Origin: Charina bottae
Taxonomy: Eukaryota; Chordata; Lepidosauria; Squamata; Charinaidae
Assembly (NCBI GenBank): GCA_023362775.1
Contig: JALMGJ010000002.1
Span: 34,807,914-34,871,913, forward strand
Direction of reading: 5' to 3'
DNA length: 64,000 bases
In this document: in pieces, positions 28,768 through 39,578 of the stretch
How the letters are laid out: each line of letters starts with the position of its first letter
How positions within the stretch are numbered: position 1 is the stretch's first letter
Made by a program: the position numbers and the translations under genes
Notes under the pieces: generated by a model
What the model saw: the letters and a program-made list of their open reading frames with translations, nothing else
Databases searched by the model: none
Told to the model about the DNA's origin: nothing

Positions 28768-31700
28768 TTACCAGGAGTACTCCTCTGGCCCATAACCCTT
28801 CCAGTCTATTAAATACTGAAGGCGGCCGCGACGAGTGCGAGAGTCCAGGATGCGAGCAACCTCGTATTCGGTCTCTCCTTGGATAAGGACAGGAGGAGGT
28901 GGTGTCTTCCTGGTTCTGAGCGGGGTGTCAGCTGACACAGGGACCAGCAAGGATCTGTGGAACACAGGGTGTATGCGCATGTGTTCCGGAAGTGCCAATC
29001 GGAAAGCGACTGGGTTGACAACCGCGTCCACTGGGAATGGTCCCAGGAACCTGTGATCCAGTTTCCGAGATGGACATGCAGATGATAGGTGTCTTGTTGA
29101 CAACCACACCATATCACCAACGTTTAGTGGGGGTCCCGTCCTCCGATGGCGGTCGGCAAAGCGTTTGTAGTCCTCCTTAGCCCTTTCCAGCTGGTTTTTA
29201 AGGAATTGGTGGCTGGCCTGTAGTTCTTGGAGGAACTGATTTGCAGCTGGCACTGCTGAGTCCGGCGCGGTGAGAGGGAACGATCGCGGGTGGAAACCGT
29301 AATTTGCGGCGAAGGGGGCCATCTGGGTCGAAGAGTGGTGTGCGTTGTTATACGCGAACTCCGCCAAGGCTAGGAGGTCTGCCCAATTGTCCTGCTGGTA
29401 GTTCACGTAACAACGCAGGTACTGCTCCAGGATAGCGTTCACCCTTTCCATCCCTCCATCCGATTGTGGATGAAACGCGGTGGATAAGTGTCTCTGGATT
29501 CCCAGATTCTGGAGGAGCGCCTTCCAGAAACAGGCGGTGAACTGCGAGCCACGGTCGGACACCACACTCTTTGCTATACCATGGAGTTTGAAAATGTTTT
29601 TGATATAGAGGCGTGCCGTCTCTTGGGCCGTGGGCAAGCCCTTACATGCGATGAAGTGGGCCATCTTTGTCAGGGAATCCACCACTACCAGGATAGTAGT
29701 GGCGTCCTGGGACTTGGGAAGGTCGGTGATGAAGTCCATAGAGATAGCCTCCCATGGTTGTTCAGGAGTGGGTAGGGGCATTAGGAGACCAGCAGGCTTG
29801 TCCGTTTGATTTTTTGCCCTGCGACAGTCTGGGCAAGAGAATACATATTGTTTCACGTCATCCCATACGCTCGGCCACCAAAACTCCCGGGAGACCAGGT
29901 TCAGCGTTTTAAAGAACCCGAAGTGGCCGGCGGCCGGGTTGTCGTGGCATAGTTGCAGGATCAGTTGGCGGAGTTCCCCCGGGGGTACATAGTAGCGGCC
30001 TCGGAAACAGAGCGTCTCATGCTCGCATGTCCATTGATCGGTCTGACCGATGGAAAGGTGCGCCAGCTCTTCTCTTTTTTTCCTTGCCCAGGTGTTGGCT
30101 CTTTGTTGTTCTCGAATCCATTGGCTTAGGTTCCCTTGTATAGTGATGGCAGCAAACCGCTCTGGGGGGATAACAGGTTGAGGCAGTGCTGGAGCCTCTA
30201 AGCGATCATATTCAGGTTTTCTTGAAAGTGCGTCTGCCCATTGGTTCTGGCCTCTTGGAATGTAAGTAACCCTGAAGTCAAACCGGGAGAAGAACAGGGA
30301 CCATCGTATTTGCCGCTGGTTCAAGGTCCTGGCAGTTTTTAGATGTTCCAGGTTGCAGTGGTCCGTTCTTACTTCCACGGGGTGACGCACTCCTTCCAAA
30401 TGGTGCCGCCATGTCTCGAATGCCACCTTAATGGCCAGGAGCTCCTTGTCCCAGATGGTGTAAGCCTTTTCTGCCGGGGCGAGCTTCCGGGAATGGTAAG
30501 CACAAGGGCAAAGGGTGCCGGTCTGGGTGTCGGCCTGGAGTAAGATGGCACCGACCGCTACATCAGAGGCGTCTGTTTCTACCACAAATGGTCAGAATGG
30601 GTCTGGGTGCCGAAGTATAGGCTCCGTGGTAAAAGCTAGTTTGAGCCTATCGAAAGCGCGTTGTTCCGTGTCTCCCCAGTGAAACTTGGTCTTTTTCCAG
30701 AGCAGGTTTGACAAGGGTGTGGTCAGTCCTGTGAATTGAGGAATGAAGTTCCGATAATAATTTGCAAACCTGAGCAGTCGTTGGACATCCTTGGCCCGCC
30801 GTGGAGGCTGCCAAGTTTGCAATGCCGCTACCTTGCCTGGTTCCATGGCTATGCCGGTGGCAGAGATTCAGTGTCCCAGGAACTCTACGGTTTCACAGGC
30901 GAATTGACACTTCTCCAGCTTGGCATATAGATGGTACTCTCGCATCCATTGCAGTACTGTTCTGACCTGCCGTACATGGTCGCTCGGAGAGGAAGAAAAT
31001 ATTAGAATGTCATCTAGGTAGATTATCAGGTACTGGTCCAGGAGATCCTTGAATATGTCGTTCATGAAATGCATGAAGACAGCAGGGGCGTTTGATAGTC
31101 CAAATGGAACGACCGTAAACTCATAATGGCCATAACGAGTGCGGAATGCGGTCTTCCACTCGTCTCCCTGTCGTATACAGACCAGGTTATAGGCCCCCCT
31201 CAGGTCCAACTTTGTGAATAGGCGAGCATGGCGGAGTCGCTCCAGGAGCTCTGGTATCAGTGGCAAGGGGTACCGGTTCTTGATTGTGATCTCATTCAAC
31301 TTCCGGTAGTCACAACACATCCTGAGCTCACCTGATTTCTTTTTGACAAATAATATGGGGGCAGCCACTGGAGAAGTAGAGGGTCGGATGAAACCCCTCC
31401 TGAGGTTGGTATCAATAAAATCCTTGAGGGCTGCTCGCTCCAGTTCCGATAGAGAGTAAAGCCGGCCTACTGGAAGTCTTGCGCCTGGAACCAGGTCGAT
31501 AGCGCAGTCGTAGGGCCGGTGTGGGGGAAGTTGGTCTGCCTCCCCTTCATCAAAAACGTCAGCGTAGTCCTGGAATTGAGCTGGGATCTGAAGTTTTGGG
31601 GTGACCAGTTGCAATGCAGCGAGAGTGTTGCTAGTATGGGCGGCGCAACTGGGGTGGGAGAACACAACCTTTCCCGTTGACCGGGTGATTTGCGGCTCAT

Positions 31701-32043
31701 GGGTCTGGAGCCACAACAGTCCCAGCACGAGGGGGCAGTGGGGAGTCGTAACCAGGTAAAATTCCAGCCACTCCTGATGTTTCCCCACACGCATGAGTAT
31801 GCTCTGGGTAGCAGTGTTCACCGGACCGGAATGGAGAGGGTGACCATCGATGGTCTCAATCACCAGCGGAGGGTGCACTTCGCGTTGGGGAATTCCCCAC
31901 TTCTCTGCGAACCTGAGGTCCATAAAGTTGAAAGTAGCCCCCGAGTCTACCATGGCTTGGACCTTCAGTCCCGGATCCCTCGGTCCCTGGAGCGTGACAG
32001 CAGTGGAGAAGTGCTTGGGAGGATTCGTAGCGGGCAATGGCAA
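28768..32043 (-). pseudogene. pol: gypsy pol (protease-RT-RNase H-integrase-chromodomain) with three nonsense codons
   Basis: One reading frame throughout. The protease has '[12 protein letters not shown]'. The RT has '[15 protein letters not shown]', '[13 protein letters not shown]' and '[13 protein letters not shown]' (catalytic Asp-Asp). RNase H begins '[14 protein letters not shown]'. The integrase has an HHCC zinc finger ('HFGFFKTL...CPDC'), '[10 protein letters not shown]' (Asp), '[10 protein letters not shown]' (Asp) and '[10 protein letters not shown]' (Glu). A chromodomain starts at '[14 protein letters not shown]'. Stops interrupt at about 30868 (TGA), 30592 (TGA) and 28768 (TAA, inside the chromodomain). 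No frameshifts are seen, so decay is by point mutation. In the family the chromodomain steers integration to modified chromatin. Confidence 0.93.
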
Positions 32044-32081
32044 CTGGCTGGAGGCCAGCTCGGCCCAACCTAACTACTCGT

Positions 32082-32981
32082 TTAGGCCGAGCCGAGTCCG
32101 TTTCCCGACGAGGCGGCGACTGGCGACTTGGCGGGGCAATTTGCAGCGCGGTGACTCACTCCCCCGCAATACAGGCAAAGACCTTCCCGGCGGCGTCGGT
32201 CCTTCTCAGTAGATGTGAGGCGAGGTCTGGCACCCCCCAACTGCATCGGCTCCTCTATGGCTCGAGAACGCGGAACGAAGGGTAGGGGTTGGGCAAAACG
32301 TCTCCTTGACCTCCGTTGCTGTAATCGCCCATCGATCTGAAGGCAAAGATGGGTCAGATCTTGAAGATTTCTAGGGCACTCAGTCCTGGCTAGCTCGTCT
32401 AGAAGCTCAGAAGATAGTCCCTCCTGGAATTGGTTGACCAAGGCAGGTTCGTTCCAATCCAGGTCTTGCGCCAGCACTCTGAAATCACTGATGTATTCGG
32501 CCACCGGCTTGGCCCCTTGATGCAATCCCTTAATCTGCCTAGCGGCTGTTTGGACCTTGACTGGGTCCACATACATTGCCTGGAGCTGGTCGCAAAACCC
32601 ACCATAGTTATCTATAAGCGGGTCCTGTTGTATTATTAGCGGAGAGACCCATTTTGCAGTGGAACCCGACAATAAACTGGCCACGAAGCCCACCTTGTGT
32701 CGATCGGTTGGAAATTCCTCTGGGCGGAGGCTCTGGTACAGCTGACACTGTGCCAGGAAGGCTGGGAATTTGGCGAGGGTCCCATTGAACTTCTCAGGTA
32801 CTTGCACCGGACATTTGGTTTTTTGGTTTACAACCGGTGCAACCACTGCCTGTTGACCTTGCAGCTGGGCCACTTGCGTGCTGAAGTGGGCTATCATCTG
32901 GCTAAGTTGGTTGTTTTGGTCACTGAGCTGGGCTACCTGCTGGGATAGCTGCGCATTTTCCATGGACAGCTGCTGATCCAT
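32082..32981 (-). CDS. gag: gypsy gag (capsid and zinc knuckle)
   Basis: 299 codons, open. The N-terminal part is rich in Gln and heptad-like ('LSQQVAQLSDQNNQLSQM'), probably a coiled coil. The middle is a gag capsid ('VPEKFNGTLAKFPAFLAQCQ', 'VGFVASLLSGSTAKWVSPL'). The C-terminal end has a CX2CX4HX4C zinc knuckle (CLYCGGVSHRAANC) that binds element RNA. Pol follows in a different frame with a short gap. In its family Gag forms the cytoplasmic particle in which reverse transcription happens. Confidence 0.92.
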   Translation of the reverse strand: MDQQLSMENAQLSQQVAQLSDQNNQLSQMIAHFSTQVAQLQGQQAVVAPVVNQKTKCPVQVPEKFNGTLAKFPAFLAQCQLYQSLRPEEFPTDRHKVGFVASLLSGSTAKWVSPLIIQQDPLIDNYGGFCDQLQAMYVDPVKVQTAARQIKGLHQGAKPVAEYISDFRVLAQDLDWNEPALVNQFQEGLSSELLDELARTECPRNLQDLTHLCLQIDGRLQQRRSRRRFAQPLPFVPRSRAIEEPMQLGGARPRLTSTEKDRRRREGLCLYCGGVSHRAANCPAKSPVAASSGNGLGSA

Positions 32982-33082
32982 GGCTTCTTGGTTATCAAGG
33001 CAACAGATAACCCCAGGCTAGGGAGAAGTAATCAGGCAATAATGCTTCCTTCCTTCCTGTGGAAGTCTGGCCGGAGACAATC

Positions 33083-34091
33083 TGTCCTGTTCCGACTAAG
33101 ACTGACACGGAAGCGTTATGGAAAGTAACTTTATTTATACAGACACACAAGCAGCCCAGTTTATACAGTCCTCTTCTTCGTCTGCAGGCTGGATAACCAC
33201 GGCTACAGCGGATTCTACTGGCCGGGCAGGAAGGACCAGAGGGGTTGCAGGAACTACAATTGATCTGGAGGTACCAGGCAAGGTGACCGCAGGCGTCTCA
33301 TTAGCTGGTCAGGTAGGACTTGAGGTAAACCGGGGTCCAACAAAAGCAGCCCACTGATGTCCAGCGCCAGCTGGGTTAGGTTGAGGACTATGGCTGGTGG
33401 CTAGAGGGGTAGACCGGGGCCTGACGAAATCAACCCACTGCTGGCCGGCTTCAGTTGCCTCAGGTTTAGAAACCTGAGGAGAATCTGTGGCGTGGGCAGC
33501 TGGGACGGAAACAGGCAAGGGAGCAGCACTTACCCCGGTGGTGGCCTTTTCCTCAGGAAACAAGGAGTGCTCCGGAAGATGCCCTGGAACGGAAAGCTCA
33601 CTGGACAAAGACGCAGCGGCAGGAGAAGGCTCGGTGCTCGGCGGTGACAGGTCTGTGGAACTTTCACTTTGCTCGGTCTCTTCAGTGGCTATCAGGCGGT
33701 TCACGGGGCTTCCCTCATCGCAAAGCTCTTGGCAAGGTTGGTCCGGTTGTTGTGCGTGGCGGGAGGATCAGGCGAGGGCACGGGTCCAGGTTGTGAGGAG
33801 GATCGGTTGTCTCCGGCAGCTGAGGTAAGTTTCGCCGGCTTTTTATTCCTTTTTTCGCGCCTTGGGAGAGCGGGGGCCAATCGAGCTTCACGTTGCTCTG
33901 CCCGCCTCTCCGCTCTCCTTTGGCGCGCGCTGATTGGCGGAGGCGTATTTCTTTCAGAGCCTCGGCCAATCAGCGTTTCCGGGTCCCCAGTCAAGTTAAC
34001 GCTGAGCCTGTTGCCTCCTGTGATTGGCTCTTCTTCCGGTTCGGAGTCCAGCATGTTGGCCGGTTGCCAGGTAAGTACCGGGGCTCTCACA
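33083..34091 (-). repeat. 5' LTR of the gypsy element (right-hand boundary sure, internal boundary approximate)
   Basis: About 1 kb beginning TGTGAGAGCC and ending near GGAACAGGACA, so TGT...ACA. It contains several CCAAT-type boxes (GATTGGCC, CCAATCAGCG) and 'TATAAATAAAGTTACTTTCC' near 33.13 kb, which combines a TATA-like and a polyadenylation-like site. A segment around 33.83-33.97 kb is homologous to the left cargo of hAT copies A and B. Confidence 0.75.
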
Positions 34092-34444
34092 CAGGGTTTA
34101 TGCTCATCTCTAGAAGCAACCTGGGGGGGGGGGGCGCCCTGCAGTTGCAGGGGTTACTCCTTTTCCCCCCACGCATGCACTCACCACATCCAGCAACTTC
34201 AGATGTGTGAGTTGGAACATGCATTAAAAAGAAACACTATTGAGACTTGGCACTGCCACTAACAGGCAAGGAATTTGAAAACCATGCTGAATATTCCAAA
34301 TAAAAAATAAAAAATTGAAAGACAATTAAACAGTGACACTCGTCTCTGTGGTCAAGTAGCACAGCCATGTTGAGCAAAAAGCACTGGCACATAACACTAT
34401 AAAATTCCCAATGAATTTCCAAAAGCAAGCCTAAAGGGCTAGAA
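34092..34444. other. spacer without a recognised gene
   Basis: Contains a run of 10 or so G residues near 34.12 kb. No similarity noticed. Confidence 0.5.
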
Positions 34445-34647
34445 CAGAGCTTTCCAAACTGTGTGTCGGGACACGTTAGTGTGTCGGCTGCAGTGTCTGG
34501 GTGTGTCGCAGCTGCTACTGCCTCCAAGCCCTGCCAGGATTCCACGCAGGTCCAAGTGCCTGCCTTGTGCCCTGCTGTAAGAGGGTGTTGCAAAGTGATG
34601 CATGTCTAATAAGTGTGTCACCAACATGAAAAGTTTGGAAAGCTCTG
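34445..34647. mobile_element. short hAT MITE, family 2, copy 2
   Basis: 203 bp starting CAGAGCTTTCCAAACTGTGT and ending AAAGTTTGGAAAGCTCTG, matching copy 1 at 18.9 kb, with one instead of two internal units. The flanking octamers GGCTAGAA and TGGTAGAT match at 5 of 8 positions, so the duplication is eroded. Non-coding. Confidence 0.85.
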
Positions 34648-35088
34648 TGGTAGATGGTGTTCCAGCAGTTGCTAAGGTAGAAGCAAGCAACCTTCTGTTT
34701 CCCATACTTTGGACTACACTTCCAACCATTTCTTACCATTGGCAATTCGAACTGAAACTGATGGGACCTGAAGTCCAAATCCATCTTGCCTCTCACTGGA
34801 AGAAAAAAACCCAGGAGGTTAATGATACCTGGACAGAGGAGCCATCAGCCTTTTCTGAACATTGAGCGGACTCTGGGACCATATGTTGCTGAAATGAAAC
34901 TGCTCGTGGGGGGTTTTCACCAAAACATATGATGTAGAAAATTAGTCTCTGAACGAAATATTTTCATTTTATTTGGAAAGAGATCTTGAAAGTATCTTCT
35001 TGAGTTCATGAACCCATCTTGGCACTCACTTCCATTTTTGGAAGCAATCCCCTCACTCATATGTTTCCCTGATTTTCTTTATGTTTAG
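34648..35088. other. spacer before V2R relic B
   Basis: Shares a 50-bp segment with 3.22-3.27 kb (AGAAGCAAGCAACCTTCT). No V2R exon 1-4 sequence is seen here on the plus strand. Confidence 0.5.
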
Positions 35089-35215
35089 AAGGCCCCTTTT
35101 TCTAGATGTACTGAAAGTTGCCTCCCTGCCTACACCAAGCTCATGAGAGAGGGAGCACCGGTTTGCTGCTACGACTGTTCTCCATGTATGGACGGAACAA
35201 TCTCCACACAGGAAG
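35089..35215 (+). CDS. vmn2r: V2R gene B, exon 5 (cysteine-rich domain)
   Basis: 127-bp exon with acceptor 'tatgtttag' and donor 'GAAG|gtagg'. It encodes '[20 protein letters not shown]' and '[20 protein letters not shown]', the first part of the cysteine-rich domain that links the ligand-binding domain to the membrane domain in class C GPCRs. The leftover G pairs with AT at the start of exon 6 to give an Asp codon, the family junction. The exon itself is intact, but the gene has no visible exons 1-4 upstream and a frameshifted exon 6, so the locus is a relic. Confidence 0.93.
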
Positions 35216-35577
35216 GTAGGTGGCTCCAGGACAAAGAAGGAGCACCAGCCTTTTATTTTAGGGACAACTGGAATAAGCAAGATTTAATCCCATATGCCGG
35301 TATGCTGCATCCAGACTCAGGAAACAGATTAAAGACACATCAAGAATTGTTCAATGAAAGTAGGAACTTATTGTGGCAGATGTTTTCACAAATTGCTGAA
35401 ACAATACAAAGCGATCTTAAAAATATGGTATTCAGAGCTTTCTGTGATGGTCCCAGTGCCAGGATCTTAACTTTAGAAATTCTCCAGACAATTCATCAGA
35501 ATGCTAAAAGGATTCATTTATTAAAATCCGACTACCTGGAATGGCTCCAAAGCTCTGAATACCAGATTTGCTGCTAA
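35216..35577 (+). other. in-frame extension of V2R exon 5 into its intron (120 codons)
   Basis: The reading frame of exon 5 stays open past the donor site for 120 codons, encoding phrases such as '[19 protein letters not shown]' and '[19 protein letters not shown]' before a stop at 35577. The composition looks protein-like, with amphipathic spacing. I do not recognise the family. It could be chance, a remnant of another coding element, or an intron-retained tail. Confidence 0.3.
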
Positions 35578-35874
35578 GCCTGCAACGTTAATAACATCCC
35601 TCTGACCTCATCCCGTTAGCTTCAAAACAAACGTTTTCTCACTCTTGATCTTCCCCCCTCCCAATATGTTAAGGTTAACGAGAGTTCAGGTGTCTTATCA
35701 GTGTCCTTGGTCTTTCACAGTCAGTGGAGGAATGTGAGGGAGGCGAATGGCTCTTTTCGGTTTGCAGAGCAGCTGGCTACAAAGGAGGCTGACACGGTCG
35801 GCTTCTGTACTGCTTGACACGTGTTGGCTCAAATACATGGCAGGCAAGCAAAGCGAGTCTGACAACAGTAGACA
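35578..35874. other. V2R gene B intron 5, left part
   Basis: Nothing recognised before the L1 fragment. Confidence 0.5.
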
Positions 35875-36500
35875 AATCATATCACAATAAATGTTGGAAA
35901 TGCCATGACAAAGAAGGAACATTTTATCATCTGGGGTGGTTATGCAAAAAAAACTCAAAAGCATTGGAATAAAATAAATCAAAATATTCAGAAAAATCCT
36001 AAAAATAAAAATTGAACTGAAACCACAAATATTTTAGAGCCAGTTTGGTCTAGTGGTTAAGATGCTTGGCAAGAAACCAGGAGACTGTGAGTTCTAGTCC
36101 TACCTTAGGCATGAAAGCTGGCTGGGTGACCTTGGGCCAGTCACTCTTTCTCAGCCCAACTCACCTCAGATGGTTGTTGTTGTGGGGAAAAGAGGAGGAG
36201 GAAGGAGTACTAGGTATCTTCATCGCCTTGAGTTATTTATAAAAATAATAAAGTCGGGATAAAAATAAAATAAAAATAAAATAAATAAATAAAAATTCTT
36301 TTTAGGTATAATTGCAGAAATCAAAAATGGAAAACATCACACTTTACTAAGATATATACTGACACCTGCAAGAACATATTTGGCACAGAATTGAAAAAGA
36401 CACATTTTGTCCTGATGTCAGATTCGGAGGCCAAATTGGAGAATATGCAGCAATGGAAATTGACAGTGTCTACAGTATCTATGATAGAAGTCTGACCAAG
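35875..36500 (+). mobile_element. L1 ORF2 C-terminal fragment split by a SINE
   Basis: Homologous to 18.49-18.83 kb: 'AATAAATGTTGGAAATGCCA' begins both. Translation pieces include 'NKCWKCHDKEGTFYHLGWLC'. A tRNA SINE at 36034-36290 interrupts it. Stops and frameshifts are present. Confidence 0.75.
36034..36290 (+). mobile_element. tRNA-derived SINE, complete, A-rich tail
   Basis: Starts AGAGCCAGTTTGGTCTAGTG; has B-box-like 'GAGTTCTAGTCC', a body with 'GGCTGGGTGACCTTGGGCCA' and 'GGTTGTTGTTGTGGGGAAAA', and a 3' part 'CTTGAGTTATTTATAAAAAT' followed by AAATAAAATAAATAAAT. Flanking 'AAATATTTT' and 'AAAATTCTTTTTAG' suggest a degenerate target duplication in the host L1. MIR-like tail organisation. 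Confidence 0.88.
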
Positions 36501-36926
36501 TCTGAGCAAGAATGACTCCGATACATACTACACATAACACAGCAGGGCAAATTTAGACCTTTGGAACAGGGTTTTTAGAAAGAAAGTTATGAGACTAATA
36601 AAAACTAATAGATGAAAGGATTCAAATAGATGCTACCAAGAATTTTAATGTTTAAAGTAAAACACAAACATAATGATTTTCTGCTTTATTCATGCTTAGT
36701 AATTATTTCTTTCAATAAATAAATTATTTATTTTTTGTATTTTTCATTTGTCACTATCCAACGTAGAACATTTTTTTCCTTTGCATTTCATTATTCTAAT
36801 AAAAACAATATTTTTTAAAAAACAGGAAAAAACTAAGAAAATCTACACCCTGCTTCTGGTCATTGGTCACGAAGTGCCCAATGCCACGGAATCATTGGTT
36901 CAACAGCAATTCTTTGTCTTTTCTAG
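36501..36926. other. V2R gene B intron 5, right part
   Basis: AT-rich. It ends with the polypyrimidine tract and acceptor 'TTTGTCTTTTCTAG' of exon 6. Confidence 0.6.
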
Positions 36927-37817
36927 ATGCAGCCCACTGCAAAAAGTGTCCAGTCACCCAGCATTCCAACAAGAAGCGAGATCAGTGTGTCCCCAAAGTT
37001 ATAACTTTCCTGTCCTACAAAGAAAAGTTAGGTTTCATCCTGGCTCTCTTTGCACTTACTTTGTCTCTAGCCACTGCCTTAGTTCTAGGAATCTTCATTA
37101 AATACCGAGAAACTCCCATAGTCAAAGCCAACAATCGGGATCTCACCTACATTCTCCTGGTCTCCCTCCTGCTTTCCTTCTTGACTTCCCTGTTGTTCAT
37201 TGGTCAACCCAGGAAACTGACCTGCCTTTTTCAACAAAGCACCTTCAGTTTTGTCTTCTCAGTTGCCGTGTCTTCTTTGCTGGCCAAGACTATCATGGTG
37301 GTAGTGGCGTTTCTGGCCACAAAGCCAGGCAGCAGGATGACTGGCCAACTCCATTGTCTTGTCCAGCTCCAGTGTTCAGGTGGGCCTCTGCATCTTGTGG
37401 CTGGGAACCTCTCCCCCATTCCCAGATTCTGACATGCATTCCAAACCAGGACAGATCCTCCTGCAATGCAGTGAAGGCTCAGTCACCATGTTCTACACTG
37501 CCCTTGGCTACATGGGCTTTCTGGCTGCCATCTGCTTCTTGGTGGCTTTTCTGGCCCGCAAGCTGCCAGGGACCTTCAATGAAGCCAAGTGGATCACCTT
37601 CAGCATGCTGTTTTTCTGCAGCGTTTGGGTCTCCTTTGTCCCCACCTACCTGAGCACCAAAGGGAAATACATGGTGGCTGTGCAGATCTTCTCCAGCCTA
37701 CCCTCCAGCCTCGGCTTACTGGGCAGCATCTTTATCCCCAAATGCTACATCATTATCCTGAGACCTGATCTGAACACCAAGGAGCACTTAAGGGTGAAAA
37801 ACTATGAGGGGTCTTGA
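36927..37817 (+). pseudogene. vmn2r: V2R gene B, exon 6 (seven-transmembrane exon), frameshifted
   Basis: Last exon from acceptor 'TTTTCTAG' to stop at 37815. It starts 'AAHCKKCPVTQHSNKKRDQC' (rest of the cysteine-rich domain), then TM1 ('LGFILALFALTLSLATALVL'), TM2 ('LTYILLVSLLLSFL'), TM3 ('VFSVAVSSLLAKTIMVVVAF') in one frame. At 37336-37350 the frame switches; TM4 to TM7 follow in another, with '[13 protein letters not shown]', '[20 protein letters not shown]', '[20 protein letters not shown]', '[18 protein letters not shown]' and '[16 protein letters not shown]'. V2Rs usually have a longer intracellular loop 2 at the break, so I infer a deletion of about 20 bp. The gene cannot make a functional receptor. 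Confidence 0.93.
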
Positions 37818-37899
37818 TTTTGGTACTTAATTTTTATCCAAATTATTGGTAGTATAAAATAAAATAGTTTGAAATTAAAGTTCTTTTCATGGGTTCTAA

Positions 37900-38420
37900 G
37901 AAATATTTCTGACCCTTGAGAGGCCCAAAATGCAGGAAGAGTATTTCTATCAGCCCAAACTGTTTAGTTCAGAAAAAAATCCAACTGGATCGAACGCACA
38001 AATGTTCTGCGTGTGGGAAATGTGTAGCTCACAGGCATGCCTTGTGGATCATCAGGGAATTCACACCAAAGAGAAGAAGGGTGAATGCTGAGAATGTGAG
38101 AAATATTTTGCTGACCATTCTACATTGGGATGTCCAGACAAAAGGGACATCATTAAGTGTATGTTCCAGTGGGGGGAAATGTTGTGCTTACCACTTGCCT
38201 TCGGAATATCAGAAAATTCACACTGGAGAGTGACCCAACAAACACAGTTGGTGGGAAAGTGTCTTTCCCAACAGTCTCATATTAAGAGCCTTTAGGAAGG
38301 TCACACTGCAGAGAAAGCCTAGCTATGTGTAGAGTGTGCAAAATGATTTTTTGCACTCTCCTGCAATGGAGAGACCACAGAGGGAGAGAGCCTTCCAAAC
38401 TGCAGGTCAGTTTTGATACC
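37900..38420 (+). pseudogene. decayed C2H2 zinc-finger array
   Basis: Several finger-like pieces in shifting frames: 'THKCSACGKCVAHRHALWII', a second finger near 38.08 kb reading E-C-E-K-Y-F-A-D-H in another frame, 'EYQKIHTGE' (finger linker) ending at 38.23 kb, and a further 'CVECAK' near 38.33 kb. Spacing fits the 84-bp finger repeat loosely. I infer a dead exon of a KRAB/SCAN-type zinc-finger gene or a retrocopy. No complete finger survives in one frame. Confidence 0.5.
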
Positions 38421-39578
38421 CATATCTTCTGAAGAATCACAACTTCCACCTAGGAAGCAAACACACCTCAGTTATCCATGAACAGGCCCACATGTGTGTG
38501 AGGTGCCCTGATGCTCTGTTTATGGATGGAGTGGATGTCTACAGTTGCCATATTGCACACACAGGGTGGATGGAGGAAACCTGTGGCTCACTGTACTGTA
38601 TATGAAGTATGAAATTTCCCTGTTCAGTCTTTCAAGCAGCATGCAGGACTAATTCTTCTCCCAAGGAATTGAGAGATAGCCTGGGGGAAGTATACATTTC
38701 CTATGGATTTCACTGTTCAGATCCTTCTTTCCTCCCCACCACCCCCAACTACATTTCCCCAATTACAGATCTTTGGCTTACAGGACAGGGACCCTTGAGG
38801 TGCAGCACAGCCTGTGGACATTGCCCAACCCAGATTTCAGCTCCTTGGCTTGAAGCAAATATAGATTCAGCCAGCTGGAGCCCCACAGGCTTCCCAGAGG
38901 TCTTCAACTGAGCTCCTCTTTCCGGGAACATACCTGTCTATTGCTAAGCATGCAGACTTAGTTGAGCACCTCCACCATTCTTCTGGGTGGAGGTGCAATT
39001 AAACCAACAGTTTAATCACAATTCCATTAAGACCAGGAAACTGTCCAGGATCTTGGAGAGAATTCAGTCCAATGCAGCATGCAGTAGAGTGAAGCTGGCA
39101 AGTATTAAAAAAGAAGAGAAAAGAGCTAAGAATTGGCTGAAAATTCAGAATACTATAGCTGTTTGTTGGCTTGTTTGTTTTTGCCTTTAATTTTCTCCTC
39201 AGCTGGTGACTGGAATCATTCTGAACAGCAGTTGAACAGCGACCACAATGTGGGCTGCACAGCAAAATGGAGCAAACAGCATTCTCTCTGCTGCTTCACA
39301 ACATAACTTCTTCTGTGACTGTCAGCAGCTGTTCAGGCTGCTCTTGAACAAGGGACTACCGATCTTCTGGACTGGTGCTAAGCCTGTGTCGAAAAGATTT
39401 TGAATACCTGTTGATATCAGGTGATAGTCAGATTCTTTTAGGCTGGTTGCAGAGAAAGATTCTTCCTCAGTAGCACAACAATATTGCCTGCATCTGAGCA
39501 GACTGTACTCCTTGGCGTGCCATTAATTTTATGGATTTTATTTCAGTCACTGAGCAGCATAAACTAACATTATATTAA
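38421..39578. other. spacer without a recognised gene
   Basis: Several frames of up to 100 codons lack family resemblance. No repeat is recognised. Confidence 0.45.

Larger units (their letters stand above)
28611..34091 (-). mobile_element. gypsy (Metaviridae) chromovirus-type LTR retrotransposon
   Basis: Minus-strand element. The 5' LTR (about 33.08-34.09 kb) starts TGTGAGAGCCCCGGTACTTA, followed by gag (32.08-32.98 kb), pol (28.77-32.04 kb), a polypurine tract 'GCGGGGGGGATAG' (28659-28671), then only 48 bp of 3' LTR (28611-28658). The pol order is protease, RT, RNase H, integrase, chromodomain, which defines the chromovirus branch. Three nonsense codons lie in pol. With most of the 3' LTR lost, no right target duplication can be found. 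It occupies the upstream flank of V2R relic B. Confidence 0.93.

Noticed and set aside
29488..29775. Plus-strand frames inside the gypsy pol region
   Set aside because: They are antisense to the well supported minus-strand integrase and carry no motifs of their own.
3675..37817. A single V2R gene joining exons 1-4 of A with exons 5-6 at 35-37.8 kb
   Set aside because: The two groups are on opposite strands, and exon 6 is frameshifted, so they cannot form one transcript.
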